DNA from: Aedes albopictus
Lineage: Eukaryota; Arthropoda; Insecta; Diptera; Culicidae
NCBI RefSeq assembly: GCF_035046485.1
Contig: NC_085138.1
Coordinates: forward strand, 16,495,329-16,559,328
DNA: 64,000 bases
Direction of reading: 5' to 3'
Position numbers and translations under genes: made by a program. The notes beneath the pieces were generated by a model. That model made no database searches and was not told the DNA's origin. It was given only the letters and a program-made list of their open reading frames with translations. Positions 53,201 to 63,357 of the stretch are shown one piece after another; positions within the stretch are counted from its first letter, which is position 1; the number at the start of each line of letters is the position of its first letter.

Positions 53201-53665
53201 TTTTTGGGTTGCGTTGCGGTGAAAGATCTACCAAACCGAACCCTAGTCCTAACTGCTTCCAACTAGTGGAACAGCATAACTTAGTAATCAAAGGAAAACA
53301 CTTTGGTCCTTATTACATTTTACACCTTGTTGAAAGTGATAGGTCTCGGTTTAAGGTGTGGCCGAGAAAGACCTTGAAACAGGGACAAATGGATTAGTAT
53401 TCCTAATCTTTAATTCGGTGTTCACTAGTATGAAACAGTAAGAACTAGGGTTCCGATGCATGGTCAATATCGGTATCATTTCTTGACTTTATCGTTAGGG
53501 GATCCGATTTTGACTGAAAAAGGAGCGTGTTCAAAGCGGAACCTATCAATCAGAATCCTACCTTGCGATCAAGTTGAAAATAACTACTGTAATAAAACCG
53601 AATACTATATAACTTCTCAATGGTGATAAAGTAATACGACATGCACTATACAAATGACACGGGAT
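53201..53665. other. Unassigned, possible sister-LINE 5' region
   Basis: Continues from the 5' UTR fragment. A 62-aa frame at 53209-53397 (HFGPYYILHLVESD) is weakly like LINE ORF1 starts but not recognised. Confidence 0.3.
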
Positions 53666-53677
53666 ATACCACAATAG
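53666..53677 (+). repeat. Left TSD of the R1-clade element
   Basis: ATACCACAATAG, matched at 59162-59173 directly after the poly(A) tail. Confidence 0.9.
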
Positions 53678-53891
53678 TTGCCGGCTAAGAATAGGACTAC
53701 TAACCCCAATTCAAGGTGTCAAGCGACCCGTGCCGAGGAATGAGTGATCGAGGGGGTGAAAAAGATGCTCGATCTTTAACGGAGCCTGTGGGGCACCTGG
53801 GCACCCCCCACAGTAAGCTGTCCCTTACCGCGTTAATGCAGAGCTCTGGCGTGGTGGACATTCTTTCTCGTGCGACTCGTGGGAATCAAAT

Positions 53892-55463
53892 ATGAGTAAA
53901 AATCTTAAGAATCAAAATTCAGGTGGAAGTAGCGGTGCGATCAACCCCTTCGCAAGAAGCGGGTTGATGAGGTCTCCTACAAGGAGAAGCGAGGAGTCAG
54001 GTGCTGGAAGCTGCTTACGCAGCTCAAGCGTGGGAGCTCCTGTCCACTCCACGGCAAGCCAGCCGGCGGAGGTCATGGACGGAGCATGGTTGCTGAGGGC
54101 CATCAGCCAAGTTGCAGAAAAAGGACGGCCCGCATTTGAGGTAGCTGAGCAGCAGCTTGGCAAAATTATCGACTTTGCGACAACTAAGTCGAATATAAGC
54201 AAGGACCTGAAAACGGCCTTGCTTCGGCTTAGGGCGTCTGTCGATAATGCCAAGCAGGAGCACGCGGTTGCGTTGCTGGCTGCAGCAGCGGCGGAACCCG
54301 CAAAGGAGAAAGCGTCTAAGTTTACACAAACGGAGGCCTTCTCCTTCGCGGGTAGTCCGAAGAGAGTGGAAGCGAATGCTCGCGACAAAAGCGACAAGCA
54401 TTCGCAGAAGCGGGCGAGGCAGCCGTCAGGTGAGGAGCTGTCTGGCGGCGCCCGCAAGGCCAGGCGTATAATAACCCCGAAAGCCGGTGGTAACGCTGGA
54501 AAGTCGGACCCCAGCCAGGGTTCCCGGAAAGCTGGGAAGGGTGGGCCTGAAAAGGCCGGCCCGTCCCGGAATGATGGGAACAAGGGGTTGCGACCAATGG
54601 TGGGCCCTCAGCAGCCACAGAGCAGGGCGATCCAAGGAGAGGACCCTCCTTGGACAAAGGTAGAGCGGAAGAGGAAGAAGAAGGGGAATCCGCAGGCAGA
54701 AGTGCAGGTCGCCAAGCCAAGGCGTAGGAAGGCAGGTGCCAGGCGCGAAAAAGGTGACGCTATCGTCATCAAGACCGAACAGTCGAAATACTCGGACGTC
54801 TTGAAGGCGATGAGGTGCGACGCCAAGCTCGAGGGTCTTGGAGCCGACGTACGCAGTATCAGACGTACTCGTACGGGCGAAATGATCCTGGAGCTTAAGC
54901 GCGAGAAGGATCACAAGGGCGCCGCCTACAAGAGGCTGGCAGAAGAGGTCCTTGGTGATGGAGTGGAGGTGAGGGCTCTTACGCATGAGGCGACTCTGAA
55001 GGTCAAAGACCTAGACGAGATCACCGAAGCGGAAGAGCTCGTCACGGCACTGCGGCAACAGTGCGATGTTCAGGTGGCCGCCACAGCCGTCAGGCTGCGG
55101 AAGGGGCCAGCAGGGACACAGATAGCTCTGGTTCAGCTACCTGTGGCGGACGTTAAAAAGTCCGTTAAAGTAGGGAGTATTAAGGTGGGCTGGTGTGTAT
55201 GTCACCTGACATTCCACGAGTCACCTGAGGTTTGCTTCAGGTGTCTGGAACCAGGACACAAGTCGTGGGACTGCAAAGGCCCCGACAGGCGCAAACTGTG
55301 TAGGCGATGCGGCGCGGAAGGTCATAAGGCCCAAAGCTGCACGAGTCCGCCCATCTGCATGATCTGTACCGGGAAAATCTCGAAAAACAGACATGCGATG
55401 GGTGGTCCAGGGTGCCCGGCCTTTAAGAAAGCCGCAGTGAGCAACAAATCACAGTGCAGGTAA
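53892..55463 (+). CDS. R1-clade ORF1, gag-like nucleic-acid-binding protein
   Basis: 523 aa. The ATG in TCAAATATGAG is the first of the frame after the 5' UTR. The N-terminal third is Ala/Ser/Glu-rich with a helical, probably coiled stretch (about 60-135: LLRAISQVAEKG... to AEPAKEK). A basic Lys/Arg/Gly/Pro middle follows (about 160-300, with ERKRKKKG and KPRRRKAGARR), then a folded part (about 310-430) and CCHC knuckles: CFRCLEPGHKSWDC from residue 448, CRRCGAEGHKAQSC from 470, and a third, CMICTG...H...C. It is thought to bind element RNA and form the RNP. It overlaps the ORF2 frame by 10 nt if GTG is used. Acts in cytoplasm and nucleus by analogy with R1 Gag. Confidence 0.93.
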   Translation: MSKNLKNQNSGGSSGAINPFARSGLMRSPTRRSEESGAGSCLRSSSVGAPVHSTASQPAEVMDGAWLLRAISQVAEKGRPAFEVAEQQLGKIIDFATTKSNISKDLKTALLRLRASVDNAKQEHAVALLAAAAAEPAKEKASKFTQTEAFSFAGSPKRVEANARDKSDKHSQKRARQPSGEELSGGARKARRIITPKAGGNAGKSDPSQGSRKAGKGGPEKAGPSRNDGNKGLRPMVGPQQPQSRAIQGEDPPWTKVERKRKKKGNPQAEVQVAKPRRRKAGARREKGDAIVIKTEQSKYSDVLKAMRCDAKLEGLGADVRSIRRTRTGEMILELKREKDHKGAAYKRLAEEVLGDGVEVRALTHEATLKVKDLDEITEAEELVTALRQQCDVQVAATAVRLRKGPAGTQIALVQLPVADVKKSVKVGSIKVGWCVCHLTFHESPEVCFRCLEPGHKSWDCKGPDRRKLCRRCGAEGHKAQSCTSPPICMICTGKISKNRHAMGGPGCPAFKKAAVSNKSQCR

Positions 55464-58435
55464 CGCAGCTGAACCTGAACCACTGTGATGCGGCTCAGCA
55501 ACTGCTTTGTCAGGCAGTTTCTGAGTGGGAGACGGATATCGCCATCATATCGGACCCATACCGAGTACCCGCCGGCAACGGCAACTGGGTCGCGGATGGG
55601 ACCAGAAAAATGGCGGCGATATGGACGACGGGTAAATACCCCGTTCAGGAGTTGGTGTCTACTACCTATGAGGGCTTCGTGGTCGCCAAAGTAAACGGGG
55701 TCTTCTTCTGTAGCTGTTATGCGCCTCCACGGTGGCCGATCGAGCAGTTCACGCAAATGCTGGACCGCTTAACGACCGTGCTCACAGGGCGAAGGCCGGT
55801 GGTAATAGCGGGCGACTTTAATGCCTGGGCCGTGGAATGGGGAAGCCGTTTCACGAACCAGCGGGGTCAGATCCTGCTAGAAACACTGGCCATCTTAGAT
55901 GTCGACTTGGCTAATGTCGGTACCAAGAGTACCTTTAGTCGAAACGGAGCGGAGTCAATTATTGACGTGACCTTTTGTAGTCCTGGCCTAACAAGTAGTT
56001 CGAACTGGAGAGTAGATGATGGCTACACTCACAGCGACCACCTGGCGGTTCGCTACAGTATCGACTACAATAACAGCAGACAGCGGATAGAAGAAGAGGC
56101 GGCTAGGCCAAGGCCAAGCCCTCGCAGGTGGAAGACATCATACTTCGACGAAGGGGTATTTAGGGAGGCGCTCCGCCGTGAGCGAAACTTAATCGGTTTA
56201 GACGGCGACGAGCTGGTAGCGGTGCTCTCACGTGCGTGTGATGCGACCATGCCTAGGCGAGTCCACCCTAGAAATGGGAGGCCACCGGCTTACTGGTGGA
56301 CCGACGCGATTGCGGACCTGCGCCGCGCCTGCCTACGGGCTAGGCGGCGGATGCAGCGAGCACGATCAGAGGAAGAGCGAAACGAACGGCGGGTGGTGTT
56401 CGCCGCTGCAAAAGCCGCGCTTAAGACCGAGATAAGAGCAAGCAAAAAGGCCTGCTTTGAGGGTCTCTGTCAGAGTGCCAATACGAACCCGTGGGGTGAC
56501 GCCTACAGGATCGTTATGGCCAAGACGAGAGGTGTGATGGCTCCTACAGAGCAATCTCCAGAGATGTTGGAGGGGATCATTGGAGGACTTTTTCCGCGTC
56601 ATGATCCTAGTCCTTGGCCTCCTTTCGTAGGACAGCCGGGGACTGGGGCTGGCGATGAGGAGAGGGTCACCGATGTGGAACTTGCGGGGATAGCTAAGTC
56701 CCTTAGCGTAGGTAAGGCCCCAGGTCCGGACGGAGTTCCGAACTTGGCCTTAAAAGTAGCTATTGCAGAGGCTCCCGAGATGTTCAGGTCTGCTATGCAG
56801 AAATGCCTGGACGAGGGAGTTTTCCCAGAAGATTGGAAGAGGCAGAGCCTGGTACTATTGCCAAAGGCGGGGAAACCACCCGGAGACCCGTCGGCATATA
56901 GACCAATATGCTTGATTGACACGGCGGGGAAGGTGCTCGAAAAGATCATCCTCAATAGAATGTTGCGGTTCACCGAGGGCGAAAATGGTCTTTCGAGTAA
57001 CCAGTACGGCTTCCGGAAGGGGAGGTCCACCGTAGACGCTATCTTGTCGGTTACAAAAACCGCCGAGAAAGCACTCGAGCCTAAGAGGAGGGGAATTCGC
57101 TTTTGCGCGGTAGTGACTCTGGATGTAAGGAATGCGTTTAATAGCGCCAGCTGGTCTGCTATTGCCGATGCGCTCTTGCGTCTGGGGATACCGGAGTACC
57201 TGTACAAGATTCTCGGAAGTTACTTTCAGAATCGTGTACTAGTCTACGACACGGAGGTGGGTCGGAAGTGCTTTCACATAACCTCAGGAGTCCCGCAAGG
57301 TTCCATCCTGGGTCCGGTGTTATGGAATGTCATGTACGACGAGGTGTTGAGGTTAGAGTATCCAGTGGGAGTGGTGATTGTCGGATTTGCCGACGACATT
57401 ACGCTCGAAGTCTACGGTGAAACGATCGAGGAGGTAAAGTTGACTACCAACCACTCGATTAAGGTTGTGGAGGCGTGGATGCGGTCCAGGAAACTGGAGC
57501 TGGCTCACCACAAGACAGAGGTGACGGTTGTTAACAACCTGAAGTCGGAGCAGCAGACGGAGATCAGTGTAGGAGACTGTACTATCCTGTCAAAGCGCTC
57601 CGTCAAACACTTGGGCGTGATGATCGACGATAAGCTTACCTTCGGTAGCCACGTCGATTATGCCTGTAAAAGAGCCTCCACAGCTATTGCGGCACTGTCC
57701 CGGATGATGTCCAATAGCTCTGCGGTGTACGCCAGTAAGCGCAAGCTTCTGGCTAGTGTTGCTACATCCATACTTAGGTATGGCGGCCCGGCGTGGGGCA
57801 CCGCGCTAAGTACTAAATGCTACCGACGGAAGCTGGAAAGTACTTACAGGCTTATGTGCCTGAGGGTTGCGAGCGCGTACCGTACCGTGTCACACGACGC
57901 TCTCTGTGTCATTACTGGTATGGTGCCTATCAGCATTCTTATCAGTGAGGACATGGAGTGCTTCGAAATGCGCGGCACAAGAGGCATACGCAGGACTGTC
58001 AGGATGGCCTCTATGGTCAAATGGCAGCGCGCGTGGGACAGTTCCACCAAAGGAAGGTGGACCTATAGGTTGATACCGAGGGTAGATAGTTGGATTAATA
58101 GGCGCCATGGGGAAGTCACATTCCACCTGACACAGGTCCTTACAGGTCATGGTTGCTTCCGACAGTATCTACACCGTTTCGGGCATGCGGATTCTCCCGA
58201 ATGCCCAGTGTGCAATGGTTCAGAGGAAACGGCGGAACACGTTTTGTTCGTGTGCCCGCGTTTTCGCACAATGCGTGACCGCATGCTTGCCACATGCGGG
58301 GAGGACACAACTCCGGACAACTTGGTCCAGAGGATGTGTAGGGATGAGTTTGGCTGGAACGCCGTTTCAACGGCTATTACCCACATCGTCTGGGAGCTAC
58401 AGAGGAGGTGGCGCGTGGACTCGGAGAATGGCTAG
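55454..58435 (+). CDS. R1-clade ORF2, endonuclease and reverse transcriptase
   Basis: 993 aa counted from the GTG at 55454. It has an APE-like endonuclease (about 1-230; QLNLNHCDAAQ, D121-F-N in AGDFNAW, S194-D195-H196), RT (about 410-720; KAPGPDGVP, AYRPICLIDTAGK, QYGFRKGRSTVDA, LDVRNAFNSA, GVPQGSILGPVLWN, F645-A-D-D), and a C-terminal CCHC (C917, C920, H929, C934). It nicks the target and primes reverse transcription of the element RNA. No stop or frameshift is visible and all catalytic residues are present. There is no AUG at the start: the frame opens at 55427 and the first Met is about residue 53, after the endonuclease start, so GTG, reinitiation at the ORF1 stop or frameshifting is needed. 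RNase H is not seen. Confidence 0.93.
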   Translation: MQVTQLNLNHCDAAQQLLCQAVSEWETDIAIISDPYRVPAGNGNWVADGTRKMAAIWTTGKYPVQELVSTTYEGFVVAKVNGVFFCSCYAPPRWPIEQFTQMLDRLTTVLTGRRPVVIAGDFNAWAVEWGSRFTNQRGQILLETLAILDVDLANVGTKSTFSRNGAESIIDVTFCSPGLTSSSNWRVDDGYTHSDHLAVRYSIDYNNSRQRIEEEAARPRPSPRRWKTSYFDEGVFREALRRERNLIGLDGDELVAVLSRACDATMPRRVHPRNGRPPAYWWTDAIADLRRACLRARRRMQRARSEEERNERRVVFAAAKAALKTEIRASKKACFEGLCQSANTNPWGDAYRIVMAKTRGVMAPTEQSPEMLEGIIGGLFPRHDPSPWPPFVGQPGTGAGDEERVTDVELAGIAKSLSVGKAPGPDGVPNLALKVAIAEAPEMFRSAMQKCLDEGVFPEDWKRQSLVLLPKAGKPPGDPSAYRPICLIDTAGKVLEKIILNRMLRFTEGENGLSSNQYGFRKGRSTVDAILSVTKTAEKALEPKRRGIRFCAVVTLDVRNAFNSASWSAIADALLRLGIPEYLYKILGSYFQNRVLVYDTEVGRKCFHITSGVPQGSILGPVLWNVMYDEVLRLEYPVGVVIVGFADDITLEVYGETIEEVKLTTNHSIKVVEAWMRSRKLELAHHKTEVTVVNNLKSEQQTEISVGDCTILSKRSVKHLGVMIDDKLTFGSHVDYACKRASTAIAALSRMMSNSSAVYASKRKLLASVATSILRYGGPAWGTALSTKCYRRKLESTYRLMCLRVASAYRTVSHDALCVITGMVPISILISEDMECFEMRGTRGIRRTVRMASMVKWQRAWDSSTKGRWTYRLIPRVDSWINRRHGEVTFHLTQVLTGHGCFRQYLHRFGHADSPECPVCNGSEETAEHVLFVCPRFRTMRDRMLATCGEDTTPDNLVQRMCRDEFGWNAVSTAITHIVWELQRRWRVDSENG

Positions 58436-59161
58436 TCCAGATGCAGTACAAGAGGTGGTCCAGGGGTTCGGAGTCGGCTTCGTAGGTCATACCGGTGCCC
58501 TGCGGTCGAGATCGACCCTTACAACGATTAAGTGGCCGCGGAGAGGAAGTCCCGGTAGCGGTGCTGTCGTGGCGTCGGTCTACTGGGTTGGATCCAAGCC
58601 CGCGGTTGGAAAGGGGTCCCCGGCAAGGGTCGGGGCAGGTGGAGACCCTGCCGTCAGCAACCTACGGATGCATCTGATAGGGCCTGAAGGGTAGTGATAC
58701 CCTTCCTTTGCGGGCAGGTCAGATCGGGTTGCATGTGGGCATCAGTTCTTGATGTCCGCTCAGCAGTAGGGCGCGGGCGGGGTTGACTCTGCCCGCTTTC
58801 CGAGGACAAAGGGAGTGGCGAGGACCACTCGGGAAACTGGCTAAGCGCCAGCATGCTACCGTGATGGACTCTCCACAGCGAGTCATCGATGTTCGTTGCT
58901 GCAGGCTACGCAGCTAACCTTGTGGGTGCGATGTGCACTAGCCCCTCTCTGAAGCAATACCTTCTTGGTGGTTCCGGAGAGACGTAGGGTTTGGCGACCA
59001 TAGGAATGGTTTAGTGGGTACGAGGAGAGAGTAGTCCTGGATTTTACTTTTGTTGTAGAAGACGGCCTGTCAGACCTACACTACCCTAACCTTCTGTTAG
59101 GGTGTCTGTTGAGCAGATTATCCCCCTATGGTTTAGAAGGAAAAAAAAAAAAAAAAAAAAA
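58436..59161 (+). other. R1-clade 3' UTR and poly(A) tail
   Basis: Mostly non-coding, GC-rich. The open frame 58149-58694 lies in another frame of ORF2 and of the UTR and is not supported. No AATAAA directly precedes the A tail. Contains the segment shared with 29761-29835 (58908-58975). Confidence 0.85.
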
Positions 59162-59173
59162 ATACCACAATAG

Positions 59174-60296
59174 ATCAAATATTGGTCGCAGTGGTTTATG
59201 TTCCGAAAAGAGAAGAAAAAGGTAAGTAAGCTCCAATTTTTTCGAGCACAAATCTAGAGATCCGTAAATTGTAGCTTGCTGAAAATGTAACTTGATGCTT
59301 ACTTCCGCGCAGTAAACATTGAGTTACACTTTTAGCCAGATCTGTTTGACGGTTCTCTTGATTTGTGCTTGAGAAAATTTGAGTTGTGTACTCCAAATAC
59401 CATGTCTTTAAATAACTTCAAACTGGCTGATGACGTTGCTCTCCTAGCTTAACGGCGCTCTGAAATTCAAAGCAAGTTAGATAATCTTGCCAATCACTCC
59501 TCGGTGGCAAGTCTTACGAGAGTGGTCCACTTAGCCGGAAGATGCTCTTAAAGAGGTTATCAAGAGGTTCATACATCATCAGTTTTATTGCAAGTTTTAT
59601 AAAATTGGTCTTGAAAACCTCTTATAGAGCCGAACATAACTTTAAATGTTATTTGGGAGGGCTGCTTTGGCGATGATGATGTACCTGGGCTTGTTAGGGG
59701 AGTCAAGTACAAGACACTGAAGACGACCTTACAGTTGAGGTCGAAATACGTATCTGTCAAAGGATGAAAATTCTTAGTGGAATTCAAAGAAACAGTACTT
59801 AACACGATTTACTTTTTACTTGCTTTGGCGAGTTTAAGAAAATGTATAAAAAAATAGCCAACGCACCAACATCCAAATTTTGAACTCAAACGTGAAATCT
59901 GTGCTGTTGTATATCAGTGAAACCTAATGTTTCAGTGTAGAACACTCAACGACTTCAGATCTTCATCAATAAATGCCAGAGGTTATAATTCGTGCATTTT
60001 GCCCTTACAATTGGATCTTTAATGTGGAGCTTCATCGTCGAAGTCGTCAAAAGCCGATAGCGACAGAAATTCTGGAGCGAAAGTGGTGGTAGGTTGGCCA
60101 CTCTCTACGCAAGGGCGGAAACGATATCGGCAAGTAAGCATTAGATTGGACGGCCATCGCAACAAAGGCAGGCCCGCAGTCTAAACACAGGAATTAAAGA
60201 AGTCAGAATTTACCTAAATTTTATGTTTGCCAAATACCTCGAAATGCTACTGGGCACTTTCGTTAATTCTATACATTAGTGTAGAGAAATTATCAA
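59174..60296. other. Region between R1 element and host exon
   Basis: Apart from the LINE scrap at 59404-59530, nothing is recognised. 60230-60304 may be intron of the minus-strand gene. Confidence 0.4.
59404..59530 (+). pseudogene. LINE RT fragment
   Basis: Frame reads LADDVALLA, stop, RRSEIQSKLDNLANHSS: the fourth RT block (YADD) and the following helix. One in-frame stop; both ends truncated. Confidence 0.65.
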
Positions 60297-60297
60297 T

Positions 60298-60304
60298 CAC
60301 TTAC
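60298..60304 (-). promoter_or_regulatory. Splice donor (minus strand)
   Basis: GTAAGTG following TACG on the minus strand, close to the consensus MAG|GTRAGT. Confidence 0.55.
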
Positions 60305-60551
60305 CGTACAAATGCCCTCGATCGGTCCCATCCTGACCACTACTGCTGCTGCTGCTGCCACTTGTATTCCTCCCAGCATGTTCACTAGCTCTTCGCTGCG
60401 GCTCCGGTTCTGCCACACCTCCAACCAACCGCCCACTACACATCAACGCCAGTAGCGCCGCGGCCATCGATAAAGTTCGCCACCGCCACCGTGGGAATGT
60501 CCTTTGCGATCGGGGTGGCGCTGACTGTGTCGTGATTGTGAACGAGTTCAT
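60305..60551 (-). CDS. Probable first coding exon of a secreted or membrane protein
   Basis: On the minus strand an ATG in AAAAATGAACTC (60551) opens 82 codons and one base, followed by the splice donor G|GTAAGTG (intron begins at 60304). The peptide has a basic segment (RTFPRWRWRT), then a hydrophobic core, MAAALLALMCSG (about 29-40), then a polar Ser/Gly-rich part (EPEPQRR..., SGSSSSSSG, GQDGTDRGHLYG). The internal Met29 would give a classic signal peptide, while the upstream Met gives a longer N-region; either may be used. High GC compared with the flanks supports a real exon. No following exon is seen on the left within the visible 1.1 kb. Protein identity unknown. Confidence 0.55.
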
Positions 60552-61700
60552 TTTTCTTCACCTCTTTTCCAGTGCTATTTAGGCTTTAATTCTTCGGGTG
60601 TTATATTTTTCTCCTAATTCCGATTTCGTTTCTGTTTTTATGCACGACCGTTCGTCTTTTGGCGTGATTTGGATCGTGCACGATTTTTTTCACCTGTTTC
60701 CTCCCGTCGACGTCGTCACCGTCCTGTGATAGATGCGACCTCGTTAGGATGATGTCGGTCGGTCGGGGTTTATTCGGGCGCTTGTTTTTCCGCGGCGACA
60801 CGCACTTCGTGTTCGTTTTCGCGCCGATTTATTGCCCTCATTAGGGAAACTTCCTCGCGGGAGCGTATTTCACAACTAGGCTGCTGCTCCCCTCCTCGTT
60901 ATCGAATGAGTCGTGCTAAGGTAGTTAACCGAGGACGACGAAAAACATAACGGTAAAAAATTAGGCGAAATAAAACGTGGCATTAATAATGATATACACT
61001 TTCACGCTTTACACTTTGTCGCCGTACTGCCGCAACTTTTTTTCTTCGGCCCCTTTTAAAACTCATTTGTCGAACGAGGCCCGCTGGAGGCCACGGAGAC
61101 GCGGGTCGAAACGACCCGGAAAACTGTACAAAACTTGACTCGATCCCCGGGAAAAAAATATGAACACAAATAAAATAAATCACAATTTTCCCGCAGCTAG
61201 ACGCTGGTGATGCTCGGAGGTTGCTCGCTACTGCCCTCTGACCCCTTGCGTCGAACCACACGCTATTCGAGAACGGACGACCCCTGTCGAGTGGTCAGGA
61301 CAGCACTTCGGAGTGTCTCTTTCACCAACCGACGACACTTGATTTTCACCTTCACCCCGAGCACTTCTCTTCTGATTGTGACTAATGGGTGGCAATTCTT
61401 TTTCGTTTTTCAAACCCGACAGCACGGGCGGCCACTTGGGTGCGGGGAGGGGAGTCGGTTCGAGACCGTTTCACACGTGCACTGCGACGAAGGGTTTGGG
61501 GGGAGAATTCCCTGGAACTATTTTTCTTCCGGTGTTCGTTGTTGCGATGCGAGTCTCGAGCCCGGAAGAGACTAAGAGACGATTTAAAATTCACTTAAAA
61601 CACACTTTTCACATACACACACACTCACAAAAAGACGTTAAACGACCGGCTAGAGTGGATCAACCGACGGGTTTGACCTGGAAAGAGAAGAGAAAAGAAA
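60552..61700 (-). promoter_or_regulatory. CpG-rich leader/promoter region of the minus-strand gene
   Basis: Elevated GC and CpG with scattered short frames on both strands. It lies immediately upstream of the exon and may hold its 5' UTR and promoter. No TATA box or start is claimed. Confidence 0.35.
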
Positions 61701-62224
61701 GATTGTAGGGTCAAATAAATTAGCATTAATATATATGGGATTGGACAGGATCAGGGCCGGTGAGAGTTTCCTTTGTCTACTAGCAGTGCCGGAACTGCGG
61801 AGGGTTCCGGCAGGGAACGATGGTGTGTTGTTTGACTCTTTTGCGGAATTGGATAGAAGAAGGTTTTTCTTGGGACGATGAAGTGCGGTGAAGAAGCAGA
61901 AAATACATATTACATATGTATGTAGTAAAATATAGTACTTTTTTATTTTCCTTATAAATATTTTTTGGTTCCTCTCAAGATATTTTCGAAATATACATAG
62001 GAGATGGGTACCATCAGTAATCTCACGTTCCCAAATTCATCCTATTCGAAAACAAGCGATTACATGGCACCGATTGATTCCGTTCTTTTTGTTTTCAAGC
62101 TGGCTCACTTCTAACAATAAATACAAAAATAAGAAACTAAACAAACTAAACTTCAAAGCTCATATATGTATTTGCTCAGCATCGCATTCAAAACAAAACA
62201 TAATCAACAATAGTACGCCACAGC
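61701..62224. other. No gene recognised
   Basis: Nothing supported. Confidence 0.3.
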
Positions 62225-62680
62225 ACAATACTAGGTTCGTGGCTACTCCTCTCCATGCTCGGTAACGCGCAATGCTCGCCAGATCACGATCCACCTGGCC
62301 CACCCATCGTGCTCTCTGCGCTCCACGTCTTCTTGTGTTAACCGGATCAGTCGCGAGCAACAACTTTGCAGGGTTGTTGTCCCACATTTTTGCAACATAC
62401 CCTGCCCACCGTATCTTTCCGGCTTTGGCCATCTTCTGGATGCTGAGTTCGCCGTAGAGCGCAATCTCACATCGTTCTCCTGCACACTGCCAACGATAGT
62501 CCTTAGCCCGCGCCGCTCGAACACTCCGAGTGCATGTAGGTCCTTCTCCAGCAAGGTTCATGTCATGTGCCCGTAGAGGACCACCGGTCATATAAACGTT
62601 TTGTAGGTACTTGGTGCATTTGGTGCGGAGGTGAAGCCTTTTTAAACCACAACTTCTTCTGGAGCATGAGGTAGGAACGA
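62225..62680 (-). pseudogene. LINE C-terminal remnant, minus strand
   Basis: Reads LHALGVFERRGLRTIVGSVQ, then after a frameshift AGKIRWAGYVAKM, DNNPAKLLLATDPVNTRRRG and AQRARWVGQVDRDL. It corresponds to about 52610-52900 of the LINE remnant (LGVFERRVLRTIY, RLRWAGHVIRM, RRGAQRARWV). Same clade, frameshifted. Confidence 0.8.
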
Positions 62681-63357
62681 CTTCCACTGGGTGATGCACC
62701 TTCGAATTTTTCACCTCATATTACAGCCAGCTATCAGTAAGGACCAGAGGTAAACGAGTTCTACTATCACCGTATGGTGTCCCCACAGGCCCGTGCGCAG
62801 AAAGAGGGTTTTAGGTTTGAAACTATTCTATTCTATTCTATTCTAGTGCTTGCACAGACAGTATTGAAAAGCATCCTGGAAATATCAAAATTTCTACTGA
62901 TATTTTCTTGTCAGCATTAATATTTGCAGCATATCATAGATGTAATACAAATATTAAAATGGCCAGGCCCACTGCGCAGACTATTGGATTGAAAGATAAT
63001 TCAAAAACATAAGGCAATCAGGTTATCCACTTATGAATGACATGATTGACAAACCTTTTTGAATTGAATGAAGGAAGAAACGGGGACAACCGTACCAACC
63101 GTTTCTGTGTAGGGGAATGATTTTTGAACATGAGATCGTTGGGAGTGGTGCAGCTAAGAAGGTTATTGCGCACTCCGTTATAGTTGGGGTCTCTTCTCCT
63201 GGGATGGGACACAGGCATTTGTCCATGTGTCCTGGCTTTAAAGCCTAGGCTTAAGCGCCATTACTCGCTCTCTGAAACGAAAAGAAAGAATAATGGTCCC
63301 ATTCCCAAATATATAGAACAATAATCCAATAATAAGCACAACCAAAATAGTAAATTA
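62681..63357. other. No gene recognised
   Basis: A (TTCTA)n pentamer run is at about 62822-62846. Short minus frames at 63018-63226 overlap and are unrecognised. Confidence 0.4.

Larger units (their letters stand above)
53678..59161 (+). mobile_element. Full-length R1-clade non-LTR retrotransposon
   Basis: 5.5 kb with 5' UTR (53678-53891), ORF1, ORF2, 3' UTR (58436-59140) and a 22-base A tail (59141-59162). ATACCACAATAG lies at 53666-53677 and 59162-59173, a perfect 12-bp TSD. Both ORFs are open. R1 clade is inferred from three CCHC-type fingers in ORF1, the LNLNHCDAAQ endonuclease start and the C-terminal CCHC of ORF2. The insertion is not in rDNA, so it is not a site-specific R1. Copies in decay are at 1-922 and 17690-21085. 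Confidence 0.93.

Noticed and set aside
53912..54583. 223-aa frame antisense to R1 ORF1
   Set aside because: Shadow of a GC-biased coding region; no motif and no independent signals.
58149..58694. 181-aa frame overlapping the ORF2 end and 3' UTR
   Set aside because: Out of frame with ORF2, no motif, and overlaps a well-supported coding end.
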